Position numbers and translations under genes: made by a program
In this document: in pieces, positions 1-6,787 of the stretch
Layout of the letters: the number at the start of each line of letters is the position of its first letter
Numbering within the stretch: the stretch's first letter is position 1
The notes under the pieces: model-generated
What the model was told of the DNA's origin: nothing
The model's input: the letters and a program-made list of their open reading frames with translations, nothing else
Databases searched by the model: none
From: Acidobacteriota bacterium
GTDB taxonomy: Bacteria > Acidobacteriota > Terriglobia > Acidiferrales > UBA7541
Length of the DNA stretch: 51,218 nucleotides
Direction: 5' to 3'
Assembly: GCA_018268785.1 (NCBI GenBank)
Contig: JAFDVY010000011.1
Span: 1 to 51,218, forward strand

Positions 1-288
1 TTTGATAGAAAACAAAGGACTTTAACTACCTTTAGAATCAACACATACGCAAAACACGGGAGGGGGCCACCCCGATTGCCAACCAATTTCATGGTTACCG
101 AGACCGGCAACTCTCAGGTGTACCCCGAATGGTTCTTCGGGACAACCGCGGCGGATAGCGAGCACGCCACCCATTGTGAAAAATTTTGCTGCCATTCTGC
201 CGTTGGCCGTTGGGACAGTTGACCGCGACTGTCCCTGGTAGAGCGGACGTACCATTCCACACTGCGGAGGGGGAGGCGACGATGAGGC
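1..288. other. Left-edge non-coding region with a stem-loop
   Basis: No convincing gene is seen here; the open frames are short and have no recognisable products. A stem of eight pairs is present at 212-219 and 228-235 with an eight-base loop, and it is not followed by a T-run, so it is not an ordinary terminator. Around 60-165 there are G/C-rich complementary stretches, including a CCCGAA...TTCGGG stem near 135-160 and an ACTCTCAGGT-like string. That string recalls the 3' part of glycine aptamers, but the other conserved parts of that riboswitch cannot be found. The stretch may be a structured leader, strand unknown. Confidence 0.3.
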
Positions 289-699
289 GTGCGAAGCTTG
301 GCGCTATTTCTGGTCTCGTTCGCGTGCCTGGGAGCGTTTCTGGGAGGCGCGGAGCATGCGTCTTCGCGTACAACAGTGCAACAAGCAGATTTGCAGCGGC
401 TTTATGCCCAAGTGAACCAGGAATCGTTTGCCGGAAAATTGCCGGCGGTTCCCGTGCGCTGGGGCAATCTGACGAAGGACGATGCTTACGGGATTACGCA
501 TTTCAAGAATGAAGTGCCGCTTTCGATGGAAGTGGACCGGAGCAGCGTGCAGAGCGAAAGCTTTGCGCTGGATGTGATTCGCCATGAAAGCTGCCACATC
601 GCGACAATTCACGAAGCGAACCGGTTAAAGGAAGACAAGCACGGCGCGACGTTTGCTGCGTGCATGGCGCGGATCCAGGAAACCGAAGCGGCGGATTAA
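289..699 (+). CDS. Secreted SprT-like zinc metalloprotease
   Basis: A 136-residue protein starting at GTG. The first ~26 residues are a hydrophobic signal-peptide-like stretch (LALFLVSFACLGAFLGG), so the protein is probably exported. The rest looks like a SprT-type zinc-peptidase fold: an 'LQRLYAQVNQESFAGKLP' opening typical of SprT proteins, then the zinc-binding motif HESCH near residue 100 (HExxH), with a further His in 'KHGATFAACM' as the likely third ligand. SprT-like domains are usually cytoplasmic, so an exported version is somewhat unusual. A G-rich stretch at 266-276 and GAGGC immediately upstream may help ribosome binding. The substrate is unknown. No operon partner is evident, since the next gene is 184 bases downstream. 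Confidence 0.75.
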   Translation: MRSLALFLVSFACLGAFLGGAEHASSRTTVQQADLQRLYAQVNQESFAGKLPAVPVRWGNLTKDDAYGITHFKNEVPLSMEVDRSSVQSESFALDVIRHESCHIATIHEANRLKEDKHGATFAACMARIQETEAAD

Positions 700-883
700 A
701 GCAGTTGCAGTGCGCCTGCGGGAACACGTCGCGGTTTGTACCTGCCTGCAAGAAATACCATGGAAAACGATGGCGAGCCAGATTCGCCGCAGCCAGTTTC
801 AGGCAGTTCAACTCCTCCTCCTAAGAAGCGAGTGCGTGTAAGCTGTAGAGTCTGTACGGGGTCTATGGCTTGAGGGGGAAAAT

Positions 884-1264
884 ATGAAAATTGCGACGAT
901 CGTGGCGCAGGTCTTGGTTGGGCTGATATTCGTTGTATTTGGATCTAACGCGTTTTTGAATTTCTTGCGTGGACCGTTGCCGCAGGGACCAGGCGGAGAT
1001 TTCCTGAAGCTCCTATTCGAAGCACACTACGTTTATTTTGTTGGCGGGGTGCAAGTGATAGGCGGGCTGCTATTGCTGATCAACCGGTATGTGCCGCTGG
1101 GACTGGCGCTGCTGGCTCCCGTGATTGTGAATATTCTGCTGTTTCACGGCCTGCTCAGCCATACCGGATGGCAACCGGCGGTTGTTGTTGCAATTCTTTG
1201 GATTTTTCTTTTCTTCCGGTACAAGGCAAACTTTGCGGGAATTTTCGCTGCGAAGGCCATGTGA
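884..1264 (+). CDS. DoxX-like small integral membrane protein
   Basis: A 126-residue, strongly hydrophobic protein with about four predicted membrane helices (roughly residues 5-25, 48-68, 70-92 and 98-116). The N-terminal 'LVGLIFVVFGSNAFLNF' and the second-helix 'YFVGGVQVIGGLLLLINRYVPLGL' fit the DoxX/DoxD-like family, whose members are mostly of unknown role. The start is well supported by GAGGGGG placed seven bases before the ATG. It is convergent with the cysteine dioxygenase gene, 96 bases away. No partner indicates a function, so only a membrane protein of the DoxX type can be claimed. Confidence 0.75.
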   Translation: MKIATIVAQVLVGLIFVVFGSNAFLNFLRGPLPQGPGGDFLKLLFEAHYVYFVGGVQVIGGLLLLINRYVPLGLALLAPVIVNILLFHGLLSHTGWQPAVVVAILWIFLFFRYKANFAGIFAAKAM

Positions 1265-1360
1265 AACCAATGCAAAATTAGAAGCAGAGAGAAACTGCGC
1301 TCGCCACGGAATTGAACGGCGAGCGCAATCTGTTTTCAGAAGCGATCAAAACTTCCGGGC

Positions 1361-1966
1361 CTAGAGAAGTTTTTCGTCGGGATTCAGCTTGCCGTATTCA
1401 GAGGTGTAGTGGAGAGGCACGTCGCCGTAAGTGCCTTTTTCGAGTTGATAGACTTCGCAGGAGTCGAAAGGCTTGGAGTAGATGTGGATGCTGACGGCGC
1501 GCTGATTGTATTCGGCGAGATTGAGAACCTGGTGGACGGGTTCGAGCGGATTGACGTGGACGGGATTTGCGCTGTTCATTTCGTAGATGTCGGTGGGGAC
1601 AAGTTTGCAGGTACCGGAGTGATCGGCGAGAGCGTGGCGGTCTTCGACGCGGAAATTCTGGATTTTGAGGCGGCCGATGGGGGCCGACATCCAGCAATTC
1701 TGGTCGCGGTGATTGTGGACGCGGGAGAATTGGCCGATTTCCCAGCAGATGGCCATGCACTCGAAGAGCTCGTTTTTGAAGATGAGATTGCGGGTGTAGC
1801 AGCCCCTGGAGAAATGGAGATACTTGTCGAGGGATTCGGGGCGAACGTGATACCGCATGACAAAATCCTGCACGTTTCCGAGGGAGAAATCCCTGGCAGG
1901 GATGGAAGAGAGATTCCTGACCCAGTCGGAGATGGCGAGTTGTTCAGAGGCGACGCGGCTTGGCAT
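1361..1966 (-). CDS. Cysteine dioxygenase, type I
   Basis: A 201-residue cupin enzyme that oxidises L-cysteine to cysteine sulfinate using non-haem iron and O2, a cytosolic step of cysteine breakdown. The first cupin motif appears as VHNHRDQNCWM near residues 81-91, giving two His ligands. The third ligand is the His of VHQVLN near residue 144. The Cys in NCWM and the Tyr near residue 167 could correspond to the thioether cross-link pair known in mammalian enzymes, though many bacterial members lack it. Length fits the family. GGAGGG-type pairing lies shortly before the ATG. It is monocistronic and faces the DoxX-like gene. Confidence 0.85.
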   Translation of the reverse strand: MPSRVASEQLAISDWVRNLSSIPARDFSLGNVQDFVMRYHVRPESLDKYLHFSRGCYTRNLIFKNELFECMAICWEIGQFSRVHNHRDQNCWMSAPIGRLKIQNFRVEDRHALADHSGTCKLVPTDIYEMNSANPVHVNPLEPVHQVLNLAEYNQRAVSIHIYSKPFDSCEVYQLEKGTYGDVPLHYTSEYGKLNPDEKLL

Positions 1967-1991
1967 GGGAGCCCTCCCGAAGAATTATACA

Positions 1992-2020
1992 GTGACGAGT
2001 GGCGAGTGACGAGTGGCGAG
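1992..2020. repeat. Tandem micro-repeat, two copies of a 14-base unit
   Basis: Two direct copies of GTGACGAGTGGCGA lie just upstream of rlmN, between it and the divergent cysteine dioxygenase gene. The unit is internally repetitive (GAGTGRCGAGTG), a style shared with other micro-repeats in this window. Confidence 0.7.
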
Positions 2021-2067
2021 AGAAAAGGAAGAAGCGATATTCTAGTCATGGAGAATGGAACGGAATC

Positions 2068-3297
2068 ATGGAATTGCTGGGAAAATCGCGGGAAGAATTG
2101 AGAGCTTGGATGACGGAGCTGGGCGAGCCGGCTTACCGCGGAGACCAGATTTATCGCGCGCTGTATCAGGAACAGAATTTTGAGATTGCGAAGATGACGG
2201 TGTTGCCGGCGGAGTTGCGCGAGAAGTTGGCAAGCGAGGCGACACTTACTTTGCCGGCGGTGCGGCAGAGGTATTTTTCAAAGGATGGGTCGGTGCGGTA
2301 TTTGTTCGGGCTGGGGAAGAAAGAAGGAAATTACACAGAGAGCACCGAGGACACAGGGACCGCAGAGAAGAGCAAGAAAAAGCCGGCGTCGGTGGAGGCA
2401 GTTTGGATGCCGAGTGAGAACCGGCAGACGATTTGTATTTCGACGCAAGCGGGATGCGCGGTGGATTGCCAGTTTTGCATGACGGCGCAGTTGGGATTGA
2501 TAAGAAATTTGACGGCGGGGGAGATTGTTGGACAGATTTTGGTGGCGCTAAGAGAGAACGAAAACGGAGAAGAAAAAGAAAGAAAAAACACAGAGAGCAC
2601 GGAGGGCGCGGAGAAAAGAGAAGATGCCGGGCTAAAGCCCGGCGCTACGAAAGACAGGAAGCCCTTCGAGGCTCAGGGTAAACAGACGAATGTGGTTTTG
2701 ATGGGGCAGGGGGAACCGCTGCTGAATTATGAAAATGTGATGGCGGCGATGCGGATTGTGCTGGATCCAAAGGGCGTGGGGCTGGCTCCGAAGCATGTGA
2801 CGCTTTCAACGAGCGGGATTGTGCCGGGAATCGAGAAATTGGCGAAGGAACCGGTGCGGCCGAAGCTGGCGATTTCTTTGAATGCTTCGAATGATGAGCA
2901 GCGCGATTTATTGATGCCGATTAACAAAAAATATCCGCTAAAAACGCTTCTTGGGGCCTGCAAGAATTTTCCGACCGGGTCGCGAGAGTACATTACCTTT
3001 GAATACGTGCTGCTGGGCGGCGTGAACGATACGGCGGAAGATGCGCGGCGCGTGGCGCGGTTGATGAACGGATTGGGACGAGTGAAAGTGAATTTGATTC
3101 CGTGGAATCCGGGGGCGCTGCCGTACAAGGAGCCGACGGAAGAAGCGATTGCGGAGTTTCACAGGATTTTGCTGGAGAAAGACGTGCCGGCGTTTACGAG
3201 ATATTCACGCGGAAGAGATGTGATGGCGGCGTGCGGGCAGTTGGCGCTGGGGGAGATGAAGAGCAGTCCTCAGTCGTCAGTCATCAGTATTCAGTGA
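2068..3297 (+). CDS. rlmN: 23S rRNA (adenine-2503-C2)-methyltransferase RlmN, with two repeat-derived insertions
   Basis: A radical-SAM enzyme that methylates C2 of A2503 in 23S rRNA and A37 of some tRNAs. The start at 2068 (MELLGKSREELRAWM) matches the family's normal N-terminus; an in-frame ATG at 1999 would run through a micro-repeat. The cluster-binding Cys triad is in AGCAVDCQFCMT, with catalytic Cys in TICISTQ before it and in VMAACGQLA near the C-terminus. GQGEPLLN and the LSTSGIVPGI region are typical. Two charged, low-complexity segments interrupt the family alignment, at about residues 84-108 and 164-206. Both are translated dispersed repeats. The C-terminus (PQSSVISIQ) is encoded by a 7-base repeat array. 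Catalytic residues are intact, so activity is likely. Confidence 0.92.
   Translation: MELLGKSREELRAWMTELGEPAYRGDQIYRALYQEQNFEIAKMTVLPAELREKLASEATLTLPAVRQRYFSKDGSVRYLFGLGKKEGNYTESTEDTGTAEKSKKKPASVEAVWMPSENRQTICISTQAGCAVDCQFCMTAQLGLIRNLTAGEIVGQILVALRENENGEEKERKNTESTEGAEKREDAGLKPGATKDRKPFEAQGKQTNVVLMGQGEPLLNYENVMAAMRIVLDPKGVGLAPKHVTLSTSGIVPGIEKLAKEPVRPKLAISLNASNDEQRDLLMPINKKYPLKTLLGACKNFPTGSREYITFEYVLLGGVNDTAEDARRVARLMNGLGRVKVNLIPWNPGALPYKEPTEEAIAEFHRILLEKDVPAFTRYSRGRDVMAACGQLALGEMKSSPQSSVISIQ
2333..2370. repeat. ACACAGAG-type dispersed repeat inside rlmN
   Basis: A purine-rich string of imperfect ACACAGAG/CACCGAGGACACAG units. It resembles closely the strings at 2588-2617 (also inside rlmN) and 8235-8272 (before mtaB). 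It stays in frame and translates to the Thr/Glu-rich 'TESTEDTGTAEK' segment of RlmN. Confidence 0.75.
2588..2653. repeat. Composite dispersed repeat inside rlmN: ACACAGAG string plus TAAA-loop palindrome
   Basis: An ACACAGAG-type string (2588-2617) is followed by a perfect inverted repeat, GCCGGGC at 2626-2632 and GCCCGGC at 2637-2643 around the loop TAAA, then GCTACGAAAGA. The whole is translated in frame as the second foreign-looking segment of RlmN (NTESTEGAEK, then AGLKPGATKD). Related palindromes are at 3468-3487 and 4516-4537. Confidence 0.8.
3264..3294. repeat. Degenerate 7-base repeat array (CAGTCNT) at the rlmN 3' end
   Basis: Consecutive units CAGTCCT, CAGTCGT, CAGTCAT, CAGTATT and CAGTGA form the last codons and stop of rlmN. 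The same 7-base unit occurs as a cleaner array at 9212-9244. Confidence 0.75.
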
Positions 3298-3467
3298 GCA
3301 ACATTCGTTCGAAGCAGTTCCCTTCCTCGGTTCAAATTCATGTTTCGGCTTAATTTGAGCAGGCTGTGTTCTTGGAGAATTTTAGGATGACAGCGCACTA
3401 TTTTGTGGGACCGAGATCACAGTCGACGTCGAAGATGCCGCCCTGAAGGGACGGCTCTACAAAAGCT

Positions 3468-3487
3468 GCCGGCTTCGGAAAGCCGGC
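3468..3487. repeat. Palindromic dispersed repeat between rlmN and pgeF
   Basis: GCCGGCTT (3468-3475) and AAGCCGGC (3480-3487) form a perfect eight-pair stem with a four-base loop, followed by CCTAC. The layout (GC-rich stem, short loop, then a CTAC tail) matches the palindrome inside rlmN. An adjacent imperfect relative lies at about 3438-3460. Lying between convergent genes, it could also act as a weak terminator, but it has no T-run. Confidence 0.6.
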
Positions 3488-3488
3488 C

Positions 3489-4430
3489 CTACAACTTCCG
3501 GGCGATGGCGGAGAGGAGGCGGCCGGAGCGGGGGCCTTGTTTGCGGTAACTGAAAAAGAGGGAGGGATGGCAGGCGGTGCAGAGGCCCGAGGAAAAGATA
3601 TTTTTTTCGCGGAGGCCCGCGGCGAGGAGTTGCGAGCGATTGGCTTTGGGGAGATCGAGGCGAACGTTTTTGGGCGGAGGCTGGTGGCCGGGGGGCATCA
3701 TGTTGAGCCACTGGAGCGGGTTGGGCTCTTCGCCGGAGCGGGGCTCGTCGAAATAGTCGGCGGCATCGGCAAATTGGGATGAGAATTGGATGACTAATTC
3801 GGCGCCGACTTCGTAGCAGCAGGAGCCGATGCTGGGGCCGATGGCGGCGAGGAGATCGGACGGATTTGAGTTGAAGTGGGCGTGGAGTTCGCCGACAGTT
3901 TTCTCGAGTATGCGAGCGAGGGTGCCGCGCCAGCCTGCGTGGACCGCGGCGACCGCGCGTTTTTTGGGATCGACGAGGAGAATGGGGACGCAGTCGGCAG
4001 TTTGAACGCCGAGGAGCAGGCCGGGGGTTTTCGTGAGGGAGGCGTCGCCTTTGCAGGGCTCCTTGGGCGCGGCGATAAAGGGCCAGATGACGGCGGAGTG
4101 GATTTGTTTGAGAGCGATGAGCGGGAATTTTGGGGCGCCGAGAGCAGTTTGAAATTTCTTGCGATTGGCGAGGACGTTTTCGGGGGAGTCCCAGTCGGTG
4201 AAGCTGAGATTGAGGACTTTTTCCCCGCCTAATTCGGAGACTCCGCCGGGAACAGTGCTGAAGCCGTGGATCAGCCAGGTAAGTTTTTTGAAGGCATCGA
4301 GTTCGAGGATTTTTAGATTGCCGGAAGAGCGGAGAGACCAGGGTTTCGCAATTTTTGGGGGAGCCGCAGGGCGCGGAAGCGGTTGGCCGGCTTTGCGGCG
4401 CATTGGTGATGATTTCTGGGCAGCGGGCAT
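3489..4430 (-). CDS. pgeF: Laccase-domain purine nucleoside phosphorylase/adenosine deaminase (YfiH/PgeF type)
   Basis: A 313-residue member of the multicopper-polyphenol-oxidase-like (laccase domain) family. Members act on purine nucleosides, and E. coli PgeF/YfiH has been linked to peptidoglycan quality control. Family motifs are LKQIHSAVI near residue 107, VQTADCVPILL near 142, VHAGWRGT near 162 and IGSCCYEVG near 200; the Cys and His residues are the zinc-site ligands. The N-terminal ~45 residues are Pro-rich, precede the conserved LIHGFSTVPGG start of the domain, and may be unstructured or mis-called. It is convergent with rlmN. Assignment to the family is secure; the in-vivo substrate is not. 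Confidence 0.85.
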   Translation of the reverse strand: MPAAQKSSPMRRKAGQPLPRPAAPPKIAKPWSLRSSGNLKILELDAFKKLTWLIHGFSTVPGGVSELGGEKVLNLSFTDWDSPENVLANRKKFQTALGAPKFPLIALKQIHSAVIWPFIAAPKEPCKGDASLTKTPGLLLGVQTADCVPILLVDPKKRAVAAVHAGWRGTLARILEKTVGELHAHFNSNPSDLLAAIGPSIGSCCYEVGAELVIQFSSQFADAADYFDEPRSGEEPNPLQWLNMMPPGHQPPPKNVRLDLPKANRSQLLAAGLREKNIFSSGLCTACHPSLFFSYRKQGPRSGRLLSAIARKL

Positions 4431-4515
4431 CTAATAAGTATAATCGGGGACGAGCACAGAAAAAATTCCGTCGTGAAGGGACATATCTCGGATCAGTCTG
4501 GATGAGGTTGAAGCA

Positions 4516-4537
4516 GGCACAGACTAAAGTCCATGCC
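4516..4537. repeat. Degenerate TAAA-loop palindrome upstream of acpS
   Basis: GGCACAGAC and GTCCATGCC flank a TAAA loop, forming a stem with a two-base internal mismatch. Loop and layout match the palindrome inserted in rlmN, so this is an intergenic copy of the same family, ending 14 bases before the acpS start codon. Confidence 0.6.
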
Positions 4538-4551
4538 ACTGGAGCTAGCGC

Positions 4552-4929
4552 GTGATTGTTGGGTTGGGAGTGGACATTACGGAAGTGGAGCGGGTGCGGG
4601 GCGCGATTGAGCGGCAGGGAGAGCGTTTGCTGAAGCGCGTCTATACGGAGAAGGAGCGGGCTTACTGCGAGAAGTTCAAGAATAAATATGAGCGGTACGC
4701 GGGGCGGTTTGCGGTGAAGGAAGCGACGATGAAGGCTTTGGGGACGGGGTGGAGCCGCGGTGTGCGGTGGGTGGATATTGAAGTGGTGCGAGAGATGAGC
4801 GGGAAGCCGCGGCTGGAATTACATGGCGAGGCGAAGAAAATTGCAGTGAAGCTGGGCGTGAAGCACATTGCGATCACGATAACGCATACGGCGAGTCAGG
4901 CACTGGCTCAAGTAATCTTCGAAGGGTGA
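4552..4929 (+). CDS. acpS: Holo-[acyl-carrier-protein] synthase
   Basis: A 125-residue enzyme that transfers 4'-phosphopantetheine from CoA to apo-ACP, needed for fatty-acid synthesis. Family signatures are GLGVDITEVERV at residues 4-15 (the Asp binds Mg), FAVKEATMKALGTG around residues 54-67 (Glu and Lys at the active site) and ITITHTASQALA near the C-terminus. Length is normal. The start is GTG (VIVGLGVDI). A dispersed palindrome sits immediately upstream, so the usual Shine-Dalgarno position is occupied by GGAGCTAGC, which could still serve. The small frame 4930-5181 follows directly after the stop codon. Confidence 0.9.
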   Translation: MIVGLGVDITEVERVRGAIERQGERLLKRVYTEKERAYCEKFKNKYERYAGRFAVKEATMKALGTGWSRGVRWVDIEVVREMSGKPRLELHGEAKKIAVKLGVKHIAITITHTASQALAQVIFEG

Positions 4930-5181
4930 GTGTTTATGGGCCAGAACAGTGATTCTGCGCTTTTTATCGTTGGCGCAAAGATGCCTGCCCTCGACTATAC
5001 AAAACGCGAAACACTTGCCTACATGCGACAGCCTACTCAGGAAAATTTGGAAGCACTCCACGCAAAGCAGAGAGAACAACAAAAATTACAATGGCTGTAT
5101 GCGAGTCCGCTTGCGCTTGCCGGATTAATCTGCGCGATCCCGCTTCTGACGAAGTACAGAGGCAAAACCCGAGTTACTTGA
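4930..5181 (+). CDS. Small hypothetical protein with one membrane segment
   Basis: An 83-residue frame beginning at a GTG immediately after the acpS stop (an ATG follows at 4936). It has a polar, Gln/Glu-rich middle (residues 38-52) and one hydrophobic segment (LYASPLALAGLICAIPLL, about residues 56-73) ending in basic residues, as in a small membrane-anchored protein. No family is recognised. Position right behind acpS suggests co-transcription. Its 3' end overlaps the end of the convergent carbamoyltransferase gene by eight bases. It may be real or a chance frame. Confidence 0.45.
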   Translation: MFMGQNSDSALFIVGAKMPALDYTKRETLAYMRQPTQENLEALHAKQREQQKLQWLYASPLALAGLICAIPLLTKYRGKTRVT

Positions 5182-6787
5182 CGACGAGGAAGGGGCCGAG
5201 AGCGAGGGCGTCGATGCCGGCGCAGTAGAAGGAGCGGACGGCGGAGCGCGGGTCGGTGACTAGGGGTTCTCCGAAGAGATTGAAGCTGGTATTGACGAGG
5301 ATGGGAGCGGGAGCGGATTCGCCGAATTTGTGAAGTAATTTCCAGAAGCAGGGATTGGCTTCGCGTTCGACGGTGTGAACGCGAACAGCAGTGCCGTGGA
5401 AGGCGAAGCGTTCGAGGCCGGCGACAGGATTTTTGAGCGAGCCGAGGGACGCCATGAAGCGGCAATTGGGGCCGCAATCGAAATATTCGGCGGCGCGTTC
5501 GGCGGGGACGGAAAGCGCGAAGGGATGGAACTCTTCGCGATGCTTGATGTACTGATTCACATTTTCGACGACATATTCCGAGAACGGCGAAGCGAGCAGG
5601 CTGCGATGGCCGAGAGCGCGATGGCCGAACTCCGTGCGGCCCTGACACCAGGCGACAATTTTTCCGCGGCCGAGGTGTTTGCAGACTTCTTCCTGAAGCA
5701 GATCGTCACTTGAAAAATAGTGATAGACGATTTTGCAGTTGTCGAGGATGGATTTAATTTCCTGAGAGGTTGGCTCGGGGCCCAGGGCTAGTGAAGGAAG
5801 CGGTGCGCGGCCCGACTTGCCAGAAAGTTTTTTGCGGGCGAGAAAACCGGCGCCAAGCGCAGTGCCTGCGTTTCCAGCGACAGGCTGGACGTAAACATTC
5901 TTGAAACCGCTGCGAAGTTCGATGGCGCGGACGAGAAGCACATTCGAGAAAACGCCGCCGGCGAGGCAGAGGTCGTCGGCGGCGGTTGCGCCGCGAAAAT
6001 TCGAGGCGAGCGTGATGGCGAGTTCTTCGAGGAGGTCTTGTGCGCTGCGGGCGACGCTGGCACGGAGTTCGGCGTCAAGAGGCGCGCCAGGTTTTGGAAG
6101 GCCAGCGTGTTTGTAAAAACGGGGAGAAAAGATGCCGCTGCGGTCCGGGCCGGAAGTGAAATAGCGGCGATTGAGGACGGGGAGGCCTTTCGCGTCGAAT
6201 GTAAAAAGCTCGCGGAACGCTTCGAGGTAAGCGGGCTCGCCGTCTTTACTGAGCCATTGGAGTTTGTGCTCGTCGCGATTGGGGCGGAGGCCGAGATATT
6301 GGGTAATGCGGGAATAAAACCAGCCGAGGGAATTTGGAAACGTCATGGAGCGCAGAGGCTTGATGCGATCGCCGTCGCCCAGGGCTACAAGGCCTGAGCG
6401 AGAACCCTGGCCCTCATCGAGAGAAAGAATAAGAGCTCGATCGAAGCCGGAGGTGTAATAGGCGCTGGCAGCATGAGCGAGATGGTGGTCGAAGCGGAGG
6501 ATGCGGCGGTTGCCGACGAGGAGGTGGCGAAGTTGCTGGAACGCGGCTGCGGCGTAGGAATTTTTTCTGGAACTTGTGGGGGCAAGCTCGGCTAAAGCGA
6601 TTGCGGAGAGAGCGGACGGCATCAGTTGAAAATTTTCGAGGATGCGGGCAATAGCGAGACGCGGAACGTAACCTGGCTCCTGCAGGCGGGTGAGTTTGGC
6701 TTCTTCGATGGCGGTGAGGAGAGAGCAGTCGTCAAAGAGCGCGGCGGCAGAATCGCGACTGAGTTTGGATATACCGAGGATGCGCAT
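5174..6787 (-). CDS. Carbamoyltransferase, NodU/TobZ/CmcH family
   Basis: A 537-residue protein, slightly shorter than typical family members. The family transfers a carbamoyl group from carbamoyl phosphate, via carbamoyl-AMP, to a hydroxyl. The N-terminal part has the Kae1/TsaD-like fold: MRILGISKLSRDSAAALF at the start, HHLAHAASAYYTSGF near residue 100 (metal-binding His pair) and LSLDEGQGS near 122. The C-terminal YrdC-like part has GRTEFGHRALGHRSLLASP and ILVNTSFNLFGEPLV. Its ATG overlaps the stop of mtaB by one base (TGATG), indicating translational coupling. The acceptor is unknown. Most relatives carbamoylate sugars or antibiotics, but coupling to a t6A-modifying enzyme raises another possibility. 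Confidence 0.85.
   Translation of the reverse strand: MRILGISKLSRDSAAALFDDCSLLTAIEEAKLTRLQEPGYVPRLAIARILENFQLMPSALSAIALAELAPTSSRKNSYAAAAFQQLRHLLVGNRRILRFDHHLAHAASAYYTSGFDRALILSLDEGQGSRSGLVALGDGDRIKPLRSMTFPNSLGWFYSRITQYLGLRPNRDEHKLQWLSKDGEPAYLEAFRELFTFDAKGLPVLNRRYFTSGPDRSGIFSPRFYKHAGLPKPGAPLDAELRASVARSAQDLLEELAITLASNFRGATAADDLCLAGGVFSNVLLVRAIELRSGFKNVYVQPVAGNAGTALGAGFLARKKLSGKSGRAPLPSLALGPEPTSQEIKSILDNCKIVYHYFSSDDLLQEEVCKHLGRGKIVAWCQGRTEFGHRALGHRSLLASPFSEYVVENVNQYIKHREEFHPFALSVPAERAAEYFDCGPNCRFMASLGSLKNPVAGLERFAFHGTAVRVHTVEREANPCFWKLLHKFGESAPAPILVNTSFNLFGEPLVTDPRSAVRSFYCAGIDALALGPFLVVK

Noticed and set aside
1409..2101. A 230-codon plus-strand frame opposite the cysteine dioxygenase gene
   Set aside because: It is the antisense of a well-supported gene and has no recognisable domain.
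3457..4539. A 360-codon minus-strand frame overlapping pgeF
   Set aside because: It is extremely Arg/Pro-rich without any family motif, and pgeF in the other frame has all its signatures. It is a shadow frame caused by codon bias.
5037..5648. A 203-codon minus-strand frame overlapping the carbamoyltransferase 3' end
   Set aside because: It is Arg/Ser-rich low-complexity translation of the other frame; the carbamoyltransferase motifs occupy this DNA.
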